This document shows positions 35,236 through 45,097 of a stretch of 64,000 nt of DNA, piece by piece. The position numbers and the translations under genes are program-made. The stretch's first letter is position 1, and every line of letters starts with the position of its first letter. The DNA is from DATLED01 sp963750255 (GTDB taxonomy: Bacteria > Actinomycetota > Acidimicrobiia > Acidimicrobiales > CADCTF01), in the NCBI GenBank assembly GCA_963750255.1, contig CAVVPZ010000004.1:62001-126000 (forward strand), given 5' to 3'. The notes beneath the pieces were generated by a model. It did not search any database, was not told where the DNA came from, and saw nothing but the letters and a program-made list of their open reading frames with translations.

Positions 35236-36831
35236 ACGTGCAAGATCGCCTCGCTCGCCTCCGCTCCCGCGGACAGACGTACGGATTTCTGTCGGGGGTC
35301 GTGGCCACCATGCTGGTCGGAGGCCTCCTCCTGCCGTTCGTCGTCGGAGAGCGAACGACCACGTTGTCGACGAACTCCAACCGCGACTTCGGCGAGATCA
35401 ACACGTCGGGCGGCGACGGAGTCGACGCCACCACGGCAATTTCCGGCACCGACGCTCCCCCCACGCCTGGCGCCGACGGTGCAGCCGCCACGGGCGCCGG
35501 GACTGGTGGGGCTGCCGCGCCCTCCCCGCGCCAAAGCGGGATCGGCGTCGACCTCGAGCGGCAGCACGGGTTCAGCTCCGACGGCCACCCGACCCTCGCC
35601 CGGCGGCGCCACCCCCGCGTCGTCCGGTGTCGTTCGCACCTCGTCCGACCAGGGCATCACCCCCGACACCATCCGACTCGGCGTCTTGGTCACCGACCTC
35701 GGCGGCACGGCCGCCCTCGGCTTCCGCACGTCCGACAACGGCCCCGAGGAGCAGAAGAAGTACTTCGGCGATCACATCAAGGCCATCAACGACGCCGGTG
35801 GCGTCGGAGGACGCAAGATCGAACCGTTCTACGAGACGGTCGACATCTTGAGTCAGGACTCGATGCGGGCGGCGTGTCGCACGTTGGCCGAGGATGACAA
35901 GGTCTTCGCCGTCACCCACGTGCTCGGCGTGTACGGCGATCCGATCCTCTGTTTCACCGAGCAGTACAAGTTGCCCTACATCGCATGGGACGGCGCCGTC
36001 TTCGACTACTACGGACGGTCGAACGGGCTCCTCTTCACCGTGCAACCGTCGACGCGACGCACGTCACTCGACATGGCGCGCAAGCTCAACGAACTCGGCG
36101 AGCTCAAGGGCAAGAAGGTCGGCATCCTCCGCTACGCCGAATACCTCGACGCCGACATGACCGCATTGATCGACTACACGACGTCGCTCGGCGTGCCCGT
36201 CGTCGACGCCGTGATCAGCGTGTCCAACATCGGCGCCGTCCCCGGACAGTTGAGCGTCGCCGTCAACCGCTTCCAGTCCGAGGGCGTGACCCAGGTATTC
36301 CTGATGACCAACACGCTCTACGCCCAACAGTTCGTGAGTCAGGCCGAGCGACAGCAGTTCCTGCCCGCCTACGCGGTCTCCGACTTTGACTACGCCTCGG
36401 CCGGCGACAGCTACCTGACCGACATGCCGGCCAGCTTCTTCCGTCGAGGATTGCTCGTGTCGTCGACCCGCATCGGAGATCGCCAGGTCAGCGCACCCGC
36501 CGACGTCGCCTGCACCGACCTCGCGTCGTCGTTCGTGGGACGAAAGCTGGCGCCACCCGACTCGGACTTCTACAACTACCTGGCTCCGTGCGGGCTGCTC
36601 CGAGTCGTCACTGCCGGGTTGTCGGGCGCAGGGCCCAACCCGACCCGGCCCGCGTTCGCCAAGGCGCTGCAAGGACTCGGGGGATTCGAGAACGCCGGGT
36701 TCTCGGCGTCGTCCTTCGGACCGGCCAAGTTCGGGGCCCCCGACCAGATCCGCCTGACCGTCGCCGACCAGGGGTGCACGTGCTGGAAGGTGGCCGGCCA
36801 GTTCGGACCCACTGGCTTTCGCGGTTCGTGA
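35232..36831 (+). CDS. Liv-type substrate-binding protein with membrane anchor (frameshifted near 35530)
   Basis: A receptor of about 530 residues for the ABC importer. An uncleaved-looking helix (YGFLSGVVATMLVGGLLLPFV) anchors it, then an Ala/Gly/Thr-rich linker (residues ~45-105), then a type-I periplasmic-binding domain with TIRLGVLVTDLGG, INDAGGVGGRKIEP, KVFAVTHVLG and GKKVGILRYAE. The linker carries the frame change: the N-terminus is in frame with GTG 35232 and the domain in another frame from about 35,530. The ligand could be an amino acid, amide or aromatic acid. The TGA and the next ATG share bases (TGATG). Confidence 0.85.
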
Positions 36832-38966
36832 TGCCCCACCTCCCGATCCTCGCCGCCGTCACCTTGCCCGCCGCCGCCGTGATCCTCGGCGTCCTCACCG
36901 GGTTGGCCTACGGCGTGCTCGCCGCCGGGCTCATCCTCGTCTATCGGTCGAGCGGCGTCCTCAACTTCGCCCACGGCGAGATCGGGGCCTTCGGAGCCGC
37001 CATCCTGGCCAAGGTCGTCCTCGACAACGGCGTTCCGTTCTTCGTGGCGCTGCCGGTGGTGATCGCCGTCGGCGCGCTGGTCGGCGTGGCCGTCGAGGCC
37101 GGGGTCGTCAGGCGACTCCGCAGCCAGTCCCGCGTGGTGGTGCTCGTCGCTACCATCGGTGTGTCACAACTCCTGCTCGTCGCCCAAGCGCTGATCCCCT
37201 CCGTCGAACGGGTCTCGGCCTTTCCCACGCCCCTCGACCGCGCCCTTCGCCTCGGCTCGTTGCTGATCCGGAGCGAACAGTTCCTGGCCGTCGCCTTCAT
37301 CCCTGCCGCCGTGGTCGGTTTGGCCCTGCTGTTGTCCCGCACGCCGATCGGGATCGCCATCCGGGCCGTGGCCGACAACCGGGACACGGCGGAGTTGGCT
37401 GGGATCTCGGCCCGCCGCACGTCGATGGTCGTCTGGGCGCTGGCCGGGGGGTTGGCCACACTCACCGCCGTCCTCATCGCGCCGCTTCGGGGCGAACAGG
37501 TCGGCTCGCTCGACGCCGGCGCGCTCGGTGCGGGGCTGTTGCTTCGCGCCCTCGCCGCCGGCCTCGTCGGGCGGCTCACGTCGCTGCCTCTGGCGCTCGC
37601 AGGAGGGGCGGCCATCGGCGTACTCGAAACGGTCCTGTTGTTCAACGGCGTTTCTCCCGGTGCCGTGGAAGCAGTGCTCTTCGTCGTCGTGCTCGTTCTC
37701 GTGTTGACCCGTGGACGCGAGGCAGCCGACTCGGGCGGCGGGATCCCGACAGTGGTCGACAAGCCGTTGCCGGTGCGACTCCGAGGTCGGGCATGGGCGC
37801 GCCGCCTCGGGCCCGCCACCTGGATCGTCCTGGTCGTCGTGGCCGCACTGGCGCCACTCGGTCCACTCGGCGCCGGGGCCACCTTTCGAATCACGGGCAT
37901 GCTGCTCTACGCCCTGATCGGACTGTCGGTGGTGGTGCTAACCGGCTGGGGCGGGCAACTGTCCCTGGGGCAGTTCGCCATCGCCGGGATCGGCGCCTTC
38001 ACCGCCGCCGGACTGACCCAGCGCGGCGTCCCCTTCCCCGCCGCCGTGGCCGAGGCCACCGTCGCCGGGGTGCTCGCCTCGCTCGTCATCGGACTCCCGG
38101 CGCTGCGCGTCCGCGGGCTCTTCCTGGCCGTGACGACGCTGGCCTTTGCGCTGGCTGCTCGCGAGTACCTGTTCACCCGACCGATATTCGTGGGCGGCGC
38201 CGGCGACGTGAGTCTCCTCCGAGGCCGCCTGCTCGGGCTCGATCTCGCCGACCGTCGCGTCTACTACGAGGTGTGCCTGGCGGTGTTGGTGGTGTGTTGC
38301 GTGGCCATCTCCCGCCTGCGCACGACGGGCATCGGGCGCACGATCATCGCCGTACGGGAGAACGAGGACCGAGCATCGTCGATGTCGGTGCCGCCGGTCG
38401 CCACCCGTCTCACGGCGTTCGCATTGTCGGGCGGCCTCGCCGCGCTCGGCGGAGCGCTCTACGCCGGGCTCATCGTCACGTTCGGTCCGCAGTCGTTCCG
38501 GGTCGAGGAGTCGTTCCGGATCGTGGCCCTGGTCATCATCGGGGGGCTGGGCACGGTTGGTGGCGTCGTGCTCGGCGCCGTCTACCTGCTCGGCGTTCCC
38601 GCACTTTTCGGCGACACGGCGATCTCGGTGCTCCTGACCTCCGGCTTCGGCATCCTCATTCTCCTGCTGTACCTCCCGGGCGGCCTGACGTCCGTCGTGC
38701 GGGCGGCACACGACACACTGCTCGCCGCGATTGCGAACCGACTCCCGGACCCGGAGCTGCCCGGGTCGGCCGCGGACGACCCCGCCAAGGCGCGGCTCCG
38801 CCGACGAGCACCACCGCGATCTCGACACCGGCCTCACCCCGTCGCCGCCGGCGGCGACGGGCGCGGGCGCTGGCTGCGGTCGTCGGTCCTCCCGCCCTTG
38901 CCGCCGAGGGCATCTCAGTCGACTTCGGGGGACGCCGGGCCGTCGACCACGTCGACCTTGCCGTGA
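36831..38966 (+). CDS. Fused LivH-LivM permease of a Liv-type ABC importer
   Basis: A fused membrane component. The LivH half (residues 1-~290) has NFAHGEIGAFGAAILAK and VLVATIGVSQLLL. The LivM half (~310-650) has LTGWGGQLSLGQFAIAGIGAF, RVRGLFLAVTTLAFALAAREYL and VGGVVLGAVYLLG. As sequenced the frame runs to 38966, but homology ends near residue 650. The frame would stop at 38807 if base 38805 were T instead of C, which would also make the ATG of the next gene. The intended protein is therefore about 658 residues. Both halves form the translocation pore. Confidence 0.88.
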   Translation: MPHLPILAAVTLPAAAVILGVLTGLAYGVLAAGLILVYRSSGVLNFAHGEIGAFGAAILAKVVLDNGVPFFVALPVVIAVGALVGVAVEAGVVRRLRSQSRVVVLVATIGVSQLLLVAQALIPSVERVSAFPTPLDRALRLGSLLIRSEQFLAVAFIPAAVVGLALLLSRTPIGIAIRAVADNRDTAELAGISARRTSMVVWALAGGLATLTAVLIAPLRGEQVGSLDAGALGAGLLLRALAAGLVGRLTSLPLALAGGAAIGVLETVLLFNGVSPGAVEAVLFVVVLVLVLTRGREAADSGGGIPTVVDKPLPVRLRGRAWARRLGPATWIVLVVVAALAPLGPLGAGATFRITGMLLYALIGLSVVVLTGWGGQLSLGQFAIAGIGAFTAAGLTQRGVPFPAAVAEATVAGVLASLVIGLPALRVRGLFLAVTTLAFALAAREYLFTRPIFVGGAGDVSLLRGRLLGLDLADRRVYYEVCLAVLVVCCVAISRLRTTGIGRTIIAVRENEDRASSMSVPPVATRLTAFALSGGLAALGGALYAGLIVTFGPQSFRVEESFRIVALVIIGGLGTVGGVVLGAVYLLGVPALFGDTAISVLLTSGFGILILLLYLPGGLTSVVRAAHDTLLAAIANRLPDPELPGSAADDPAKARLRRRAPPRSRHRPHPVAAGGDGRGRWLRSSVLPPLPPRASQSTSGDAGPSTTSTLP

Positions 38967-39679
38967 CCTCGGGCGAGGTCCTCGGTCTGATCGGTGCCAA
39001 CGGCGCCGGCAAGTCGACCCTCCTCGGCGTCCTGAGCGGGTTCGTGCGACCCACCACCGGCCGGGTCGTCCTTGCCGACGACGACGTCACGAACCTCGGC
39101 CCTCACGAGCGCGCCCGCCGGGGACTCGGTCGCGTGTTCCAAGACGCGCGTCTCTTCGGCGACCTCACCGTCCACGAGGTGCTGTGCGTCGCCCTCGAGT
39201 CGGCCGAGCGCAGCGAGTTGATCCCGTCGCTCCTGTCGCTCCCGCCCTCTCGCCGGATCGAGCGCACGCGGGCGGCGGAGGCCGGCGAGCACATCGCCTA
39301 CTTCGGCCTCGGCCGCTACGCGGACTCGCCGGTGGCGGCACTGTCGACGGGTACCCGCCGAGTCGTTGAACTCGCCTGCCTTCTGGCCCAGAGGCCGTCG
39401 GTGCTCCTCCTCGACGAGCCCACCGCCGGGTTGGCCCAGCGGGAGACCGAGGCGTTCGGCCCCCTGCTGCTTCGCCTTCGAGAAGAGCTGTCGGCCACGA
39501 TTGTGATCGTGGAGCACGACATCCCGCTCATCATGTCGATCAGCGACCGGGTGCAGTGCCTCGGCGCGGGCCGCACGATCGCCATGGGCAGCCCCGAGCG
39601 CGTCCGCACCGACCCAAGGGTCATCGAGGCCTACCTCGGCACATCGGCGGCCGCCATCGCCCGGTCGGGCGCAGCGTGA
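38804..39679 (+). CDS. LivG-type ABC ATPase
   Basis: An ATPase of about 291 residues: Walker A GANGAGKST, the LivG-typical long helical insert (SLLSLPPSRRIERTRAAEAGE), signature-equivalent LSTGTRRVVELA, Walker B VLLLDEPTAGL, and H-loop VIVEHDIPLIMSI. It pairs with the LivF domain of the MFS fusion to power the LivHM pore. No ATG, GTG or TTG exists near the expected start; codon 38804 is ACG, and C-to-T at 38805 would give ATGA overlapping the LivHM stop. The last 4 bp overlap the HAD gene. Confidence 0.87.
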   Translation, partial: TSTTAISTPASPRRRRRRRARALAAVVGPPALAAEGISVDFGGRRAVDHVDLAVTSGEVLGLIGANGAGKSTLLGVLSGFVRPTTGRVVLADDDVTNLGPHERARRGLGRVFQDARLFGDLTVHEVLCVALESAERSELIPSLLSLPPSRRIERTRAAEAGEHIAYFGLGRYADSPVAALSTGTRRVVELACLLAQRPSVLLLDEPTAGLAQRETEAFGPLLLRLREELSATIVIVEHDIPLIMSISDRVQCLGAGRTIAMGSPERVRTDPRVIEAYLGTSAAAIARSGAA

Positions 39680-40305
39680 GCGTCGACGCCGTCCTCTTCG
39701 ATCTCCACGGCGTCATCACGTCGTCGCCGTGGGCCACGTTGGCGTCGGTCGGCACCGGCGGAGGCTTGTCCCAAGACGAGGTGCTCGCCGTCATGCTCGG
39801 CGACTACGGCGCCGACACCGACCATCCGTGGCATCGCATGGAACGGGGCGAGATCGGCCTGGCCGAGTACCTTCCCGAAGTGCTCGAGCTGGCCAAGGCC
39901 GCCGGCGTCGAACTCGACTTCACGCAACTCCGCGGATTCAACGATCGCATCACGGTCAACGACGACATGGTCGAGTGCATCCTCTCGGTGCGTCGACGCG
40001 GCATCCATACCGCCGTCGTCACCAACAACATCGCTGAGGCCGCCGCCGGCTGGCGGGCGCTCCTGCCCGTCGACGAGCTGTTCGACCTCGTCGTCGACTC
40101 CAGCGCCGAGGGGGTACGCAAGCCCGATCCGGCCATCTTCCGTCTCGCCCTCGACCGACTGGGTGTGGCCGATCCGCACCGGGCGCTGTTCCTCGACGAC
40201 GCCCCTGGCAACGTCGCCGGAGCGCTCGCCGCCGGGCTCCGGGCCATCCTCGTGGAGGACCCCAACCAGGCCATCGCCGATCTGGAGGCACTGCTCGCCA
40301 CCTAG
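39676..40305 (+). CDS. HAD-superfamily hydrolase
   Basis: A 209-residue HAD-IA protein: motif I FDLHGVI (nucleophile Asp), motif II VVTNN, motif III Lys in RKPDPAIF, motif IV LFLDDAPGNV. The usual second Asp of DxD is His here, so classical phosphatase chemistry may be altered, as in some dehalogenase or epoxide-hydrolase-linked HADs. It is translationally coupled to LivG (GTGA). A link to the transported substrate is possible. Its TAG overlaps the convergent FAD gene stop through CTAG. Confidence 0.8.
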   Translation: MSVDAVLFDLHGVITSSPWATLASVGTGGGLSQDEVLAVMLGDYGADTDHPWHRMERGEIGLAEYLPEVLELAKAAGVELDFTQLRGFNDRITVNDDMVECILSVRRRGIHTAVVTNNIAEAAAGWRALLPVDELFDLVVDSSAEGVRKPDPAIFRLALDRLGVADPHRALFLDDAPGNVAGALAAGLRAILVEDPNQAIADLEALLAT

Positions 40306-41670
40306 GCAGCAGCGATGGCGGCCAGGACCTCTTGCCTCGACGGTCCCGAAGCCAGCGACCTCGCCGGCGCTCTCCAGTTCGGCGACCACGGCGGGATCTG
40401 CCATCACTTCCTCGGGCCGACGTTCGAGTTGGAAGGTGGCGAAGAAGTGCGGCAAGAGGTTGAGGTTGGTGAATGCCGTGGCGCTGAAACGGGCGTAGCG
40501 AGTCCACAGCACGTCGTCGACCGGCGCCTCGCCGGAGGCTGCCGCCTTCATGTCGGCCAGGCGGTGCCTGTCGTGCCAGATCGTCGACTCGTACCACGGG
40601 GTCTGATGCGCTTGTGTGGCGGCGTCAAACTGCACGGTGACGGCCTCGTGGTCGTCGGCGGCGACCGTTCGCAACACGTCGCGCAACAGCACGGCGTGAC
40701 GGGCAGCCATCGAGATGCCCCGACCGAGCGTGGGGTTGGTCGCCGCCCACGCATCACCCACCGACACCACGCCGGTGGCTACCGGAACGCCGTCGACCAC
40801 AAACCTCCGGTAGCGATCTTCGATACCGGCCATGGCCACGAGGGGACTCACCGGCTCGGCCGCGAGCGCGGCTTCCGTTCCCGGGAGGAGAGCCATGACG
40901 GCTCGCCAAGCCCCCTCGTCGCGCAGCGGCCGGCAGGCAGCGTCGCCGGAGGCGGCGATCACGGCCACACCGACGGTGCCGCGATCGGCGGGGAGGGTCA
41001 GCAACCCGATCGAGCCCCAGAAGTCGACCGCCGGGTTGCCGGTCTCGCCCTCGGGCAGTTGCACGTGTCGTCCGTAGTAGACGAGGCCCGAGTCCTCCTC
41101 CTCCACGTTCGGCGACGACGCCCCGGCGGCGGTGAGCCAACCCGCCATCGGTGATCGGCGCCCGCCGGCGTCGACCACGAGGTCGCCCCGCACCTCCTCG
41201 CCGGCGTCGGTCACGACCCCGAGCACCCGGGGCGGCGTCGCGCCGTCGACCACCACGCCGGTCAGGGTGACGCCTCGGCGGACGGTCACGCCCGGCGTCG
41301 CCGCCGCTGCCTTGGCCACCGACGCCTCGATCACCGGACGGCGGCCGGTCAAGACCACTTGATGGCCGTCGGGATCCATGGCATCGGCAAAGGGGCCGAG
41401 CACGTTGAATCGCAACGCACCGCCCTCAAGGAGCGCGTCGACGACGGCCGGCAACTCACGCTCCATGATCCTGCGGTAGGGCGGCAAGATCAGGTGCGGC
41501 AGCCGGAACTGGTTGACGCTCCGCCGTTCCCAATCGTCCCACGCCTGTGCCGGATCGGGCGGCGGCGCCGGATCCCGTTCGAGCACGACGACCTCGTGGC
41601 CCTCGCCGGCCAACAACATCGCCACCGTGAGCCCCGTCATCCCAGCCCCGCACACCACGATCCGACTCAT
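40302..41670 (-). CDS. FAD-dependent monooxygenase-like protein (frameshifted near 40347)
   Basis: A flavoprotein of about 455 residues: ADP-binding VVCGAGMTGLTVAMLLAGEGHEVVVLERD at the N-terminus, the FAD-ribityl motif around VVSVGDAWAATNPTLGRGISMA, and a beta-rich middle domain. This matches the aromatic hydroxylase/geranylgeranyl-reductase-like superfamily. The final residues (RQEVLAAIAAA) lie in another frame after an indel near 40,347 and end at a TAG that shares CTAG with the HAD stop. TAGCGT lies 8 bp before the ATG, so a leaderless message is likely. The substrate is unknown. Confidence 0.8.
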
Positions 41671-41719
41671 ACCGGACGACGCTACGCCGCGGGTGGCGGC
41701 GACGGGCTAGGAAGTCGGG

Positions 41720-42308
41720 ATGGAGCTCATCCTCGTCCGCCACGCCGAACCGGTGAAGATCGTCGACGCCGACGGACCCGCCGATCCGCCCCTTGCCGAG
41801 CGCGGGCTGGACCAAGCCCAGCGAATGGCGGCCTACCTCGGCGCCGAGTCGATCAGCGCCGTGTGGTCGAGTCCGATGGTGCGGGCACGACAAACAGCCG
41901 AGCCGCTGGCCGCGGCCCTCGGCGTCGACGTGGTCGTCGACCGGGAACTCGCCGAGTTCGATCGCGAACGCGACCAGCTACATCCCCATCGAAGAGCTCA
42001 AGGCCAACAAGGACGAGCGTTGGTTAGCCATGGTCGAGGGCAATTTCGATGACAACGGCGTCGACCCGGCCGAGTTCCGCGCCGGTGTCGTGACGGCGAT
42101 GGAGCACATCATCACCGGCAACCCCGGCGGGTCGGTGGCCGTCGTCTGTCACGGCGGCGTCATCAACGCCTACCTGGCCCACATCCTCGGCATCGACCGC
42201 GCCCTGTGGTTCGAGCCCAAGTACACGTCGATCCACCGCGTGCTCGCCTCGCGCCGCGGCGACCGATCGCTCGAAACCCTCAACGAGACCGCGCACCTCC
42301 GTCCCTAA
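41720..42308 (+). CDS. Histidine phosphatase-family (PGAM-like) protein (frameshifted near 41970)
   Basis: A phosphoglycerate-mutase-like enzyme of about 195 residues: LVRHAEP (phospho-accepting His), SSPMVRARQTAEP with the second Arg, and VVCHGGVINAYL with the second catalytic His. The frame changes near 41,965-41,980 (after EFDRE), and SYIPIEELKANKDERW follows in another frame to the stop at 42306-42308. One indel accounts for it. It likely dephosphorylates a small molecule. Its 3' side faces tyrS across a 50-bp palindrome. Confidence 0.85.
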
Positions 42309-42313
42309 CCACC

Positions 42314-42363
42314 CGTTTTGGGCAGGAGGAGAGCGCGATCGCGCTCTCCTCCTGCCCAAAACG
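42314..42363. repeat. 50-bp perfect palindrome between convergent genes
   Basis: Two 25-bp arms match exactly: CGTTTTGGGCAGGAGGAGAG plus CGCGA, then its exact reverse complement, with no loop and the centre GCGATCGC. It lies 5 bp past the histidine phosphatase stop and 12 bp from the tyrS stop. It could act as a bidirectional terminator, although the hairpin ends in AAAACG rather than a U-run. Confidence 0.85.
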
Positions 42364-42375
42364 TGATGTGGGGGG

Positions 42376-43623
42376 TTACTCGAAGCGAACGAGGTGTTGG
42401 GCGGCCTTCCCCCGGCGGAGCACGACGTAGCGCCCGTGGAGGGTGTCGGTGCCGGGATCGAGGGCGCCCTCGACGTCGGCCACCTTGCGATTGTTGACGT
42501 AGACCGCGCCAGCTTGGAGGTGGCGGCGGGCATCGGACTTCGACTTGGCCAGGCCCGACGAGGCGAGTACGTCGACCAGATCGACCGGGCGTCGCGGGAG
42601 AGTGGTCGACGGGGCCTCGGCGAAGATGTCGACCAGGGTGGCCTCGTCGAGCGACGCGATCTCCTCGGAGAACAGCACCGACGACGCATGCTCGGCCCGG
42701 TCGGCTTCGGCCCGGCCGTGCACGAGCGACGTGACCGAATGCGCCAACGTGCGCTGAGCCTCACGCCGTTCGGGTCGCTCGGCCGTGGCCGCGTCGAGCG
42801 CTTCGATCTCGTCGCGCGTCAGCCACGTGAAGTAGCGCAGGTAGGCGCCGACGACGGCGTCCTCGCTGCGCACGAGGAACTGGTACATCGCGTACGGAGT
42901 CGTCCGTCGTGGGTCGAGCCACACGGCGCCCGAGACGCTCTTGCCGAACTTGGTGCCGTCGGCCTTGAGAACGAGCGGGGTGGTCAACCCGTAGGCCGTA
43001 TGGCTGCGGACCTTGCGGATCAGCTCGACGCCCATGACGATGTTGCCCCACTGGTCGCTGGCTCCCATCTGAAGGTCGCAACCGTGGGTGTCGTGCAGGT
43101 GGAGGAAGTCGGCCGCCTGCAACAACATGTAGCTGAACTCGGTGTAGCTGATCGACTGCTCGGCGCTGTCGAAGCGCCGCTTGACCATGTCCTTGCCCAC
43201 CATCTGGTTGATGGTGAAGTGCTTCCCGATGTCGCGGAGGAAGTCGAGCACGCTCGTCTCCCGCAGCCAGGTGGCGTTGTCCTCGAACGACGCCCCGGGC
43301 AGGAAGCGCTCGAGTTGGGACCGGACCCCGGCGAGGTTGGCGGCGAGTTCGTCCGAGGAGAGCAGGTTGCGCTCCTCGCTCTTGCCACCGGGGTCGCCGA
43401 TCATCCCGGTGGCGCCTCCCGCGAGTGCGATCACGTGGTGACCGGCCTCTTGCAACCGGCGGAGATTGCAGATCTGGAGCAGGTTGCCGATGTGCAGGCT
43501 GTCGGCGCTCGGATCGAAGCCGATGTACGCCGTCAGGCCACCGGCGTCGAGCTTGGCCGGCAACGCCGGATCGGTGAAATCGTGCACCAAGCCGCGCCAC
43601 TGCAGCTCCTCGAACAGGCCCAT
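42376..43623 (-). CDS. tyrS: Tyrosyl-tRNA synthetase
   Basis: A 415-residue class I synthetase charging tRNA-Tyr: HIGN motif near residue 45 (SADSLHIGNLLQ), the KMSKS-equivalent KFGKS near 228, and a C-terminal S4-type RNA-binding domain (SDARRHLQAGAVYVNNRKV). Length and order are normal for bacterial TyrRS of the TyrS1 type. No T-box or other leader is visible in the 41 bp upstream. It is divergent from the DNA glycosylase gene. Confidence 0.97.
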   Translation of the reverse strand: MGLFEELQWRGLVHDFTDPALPAKLDAGGLTAYIGFDPSADSLHIGNLLQICNLRRLQEAGHHVIALAGGATGMIGDPGGKSEERNLLSSDELAANLAGVRSQLERFLPGASFEDNATWLRETSVLDFLRDIGKHFTINQMVGKDMVKRRFDSAEQSISYTEFSYMLLQAADFLHLHDTHGCDLQMGASDQWGNIVMGVELIRKVRSHTAYGLTTPLVLKADGTKFGKSVSGAVWLDPRRTTPYAMYQFLVRSEDAVVGAYLRYFTWLTRDEIEALDAATAERPERREAQRTLAHSVTSLVHGRAEADRAEHASSVLFSEEIASLDEATLVDIFAEAPSTTLPRRPVDLVDVLASSGLAKSKSDARRHLQAGAVYVNNRKVADVEGALDPGTDTLHGRYVVLRRGKAAQHLVRFE

Positions 43624-43664
43624 GCGCCATAGCCTGACAGCTCCCTCTACCCTCTCCCAACGAG

Positions 43665-44568
43665 ATGATCGAGCGGACGTTGCCGACCCGTCAGCCGATC
43701 GACCTCCGCCTCACGTTCGGCGGTGCCGCTCGACCCCACACGACTCTCGTCCGGCCCGACGGGGTGTGGCGAGCGACTCGCACGCCGATGGGAACGGCGA
43801 CGATCCGCCTCACCGCCTCGAAGACCGCCGTGCGGGGACAGGCCTGGGGCGATGGGGCCGAGTGGCTCCTCGAGCACCTGGGCGACGCCGTGGGCGCGTC
43901 AGATGACGTCGAAGGGTTCGACCCCGGGAGCGGACTCGTCGGGAGCCTCGCCCACCGATTTCCCGGGCTCCGTATCCCCCGCACCCGGGCCGTGTTCGAC
44001 ATGCTCCTGCCGGTCATCCTCGAACAGAAGGTGATCGGCAAGGAGGCCCGCCGGTCGTACGCCGGCATCGTCCGCCGCTACGGCTCACCCGCTTCCGGGC
44101 CCGTCGGTGCCATCCCCGCTGGGCTGCGCGTCGCTCCCGACCCGACGACCCTGGCCCGGCTTCCCGACTACGCCTTCCATCCCCATGGCGTGGAACGAAA
44201 GCGGTCCGACACCATCCGCCGGGCCGCGGCGCTGGCCCCCTCGCTCGAAGCGACCTCGACTGTCGACCTCGCCACCGCTCATCGCCGGCTCCAAGCCGAT
44301 TCCCGGTATCGGCCCCTGGACCTCGGCCGAGGTGGCCGGCGTCGCCCTCGGTGACGCCGACGCCGTTCCCGTCGGCGACTACCACCTGCCCAACCTCGTG
44401 TCGTGGGCGCTCGCCGGCGAGCCCCGCGGCACCGACGATCGGATGCTCGAATTGCTCGCTCCCTGGGCCGGGCATCGGGGGCGCGTGCTGCGGCTTCTGG
44501 GACGGGGCGTGGGACACGCCCCCCGCTACGGCCCCCGCCTGGCCCTCCGCAACATGGCCGGCACATGA
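43665..44568 (+). CDS. DNA-3-methyladenine glycosylase-like HhH-GPD protein (frameshifted near 44297)
   Basis: A base-excision glycosylase of about 300 residues. The AlkA-like part has FDMLLPVILEQKVIGKEARRS; the helix-hairpin-helix is LQAIPGIGPWTSAEVAGVALGD, followed by VGDYHLPN with the catalytic Asp. After TAHRRLQA the frame changes near 44,292-44,300 (one extra base), and the C-terminus continues to TGA 44566-44568. It would remove alkylated bases. The TGA overlaps the Nudix ATG (ATGA), pairing two housecleaning or repair enzymes. Confidence 0.87.
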
Positions 44569-45086
44569 CGCCCGAAGAGTTGATGCTCGCCGTCCAGAGC
44601 CGCACACCCGTCGACGAGCGCGAAGCACGATCCATCGATCTGTTCGCCGAGCACATCGCTCGGCTGACTCGTCCCTACGACGAGCACGCTGACCCCGTCC
44701 ACGTCACGGCCAGCGCCATCGTGGTCGGCGCCCGAGGCGTGGTTCTCCACCTGCACAAGCGCCTCGGACTCTGGCTCCAGCCCGGCGGGCACATCGACGC
44801 CGGCGAGTCACCCGCCGAGGGTGCGCTCCGAGAGGCGGTCGAGGAGACGGGGCTCGCCGTTCGCCACCCGGATCTCGGACCCGCGCTTGTTCATGTCGAC
44901 GTACATCCGGGACCCAAGGGCCATACCCACCTCGACGTCAGGTTCCTGCTCGAGGCACCCGAAAAAGACCCGGCGCCGGCGGAGGGTGAGAGCCAGGTGG
45001 TCACCTGGTTCTCCTGGGACGAGGCGATCGCGGTGGCCGACCCCGGACTGGTGGGGGCCCTGAAGGTGCTTCGGCCGTCTTACTAG
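44565..45086 (+). CDS. Nudix hydrolase
   Basis: A 173-residue Nudix protein with an intact box at residues 75-97 (GHIDAGESPAEGALREAVEE then TG), giving the GX5EX7REUXEEXGU pattern. It has a ~50-residue N-terminal extension. It would hydrolyse a nucleoside diphosphate derivative, possibly an oxidised or alkylated nucleotide given its coupling with a DNA glycosylase. Its TAG stop is also the start of the -10 box TAGAGT used by the acyl-CoA ligase. Confidence 0.9.
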   Translation: MTPEELMLAVQSRTPVDEREARSIDLFAEHIARLTRPYDEHADPVHVTASAIVVGARGVVLHLHKRLGLWLQPGGHIDAGESPAEGALREAVEETGLAVRHPDLGPALVHVDVHPGPKGHTHLDVRFLLEAPEKDPAPAEGESQVVTWFSWDEAIAVADPGLVGALKVLRPSY

Positions 45087-45097
45087 AGTCACCCGGC

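Noticed and set aside
42314..42363. Canonical rho-independent terminator
   Set aside because: The hairpin is strong but followed by AAAACG, not a U-run; I list it as a palindrome instead.
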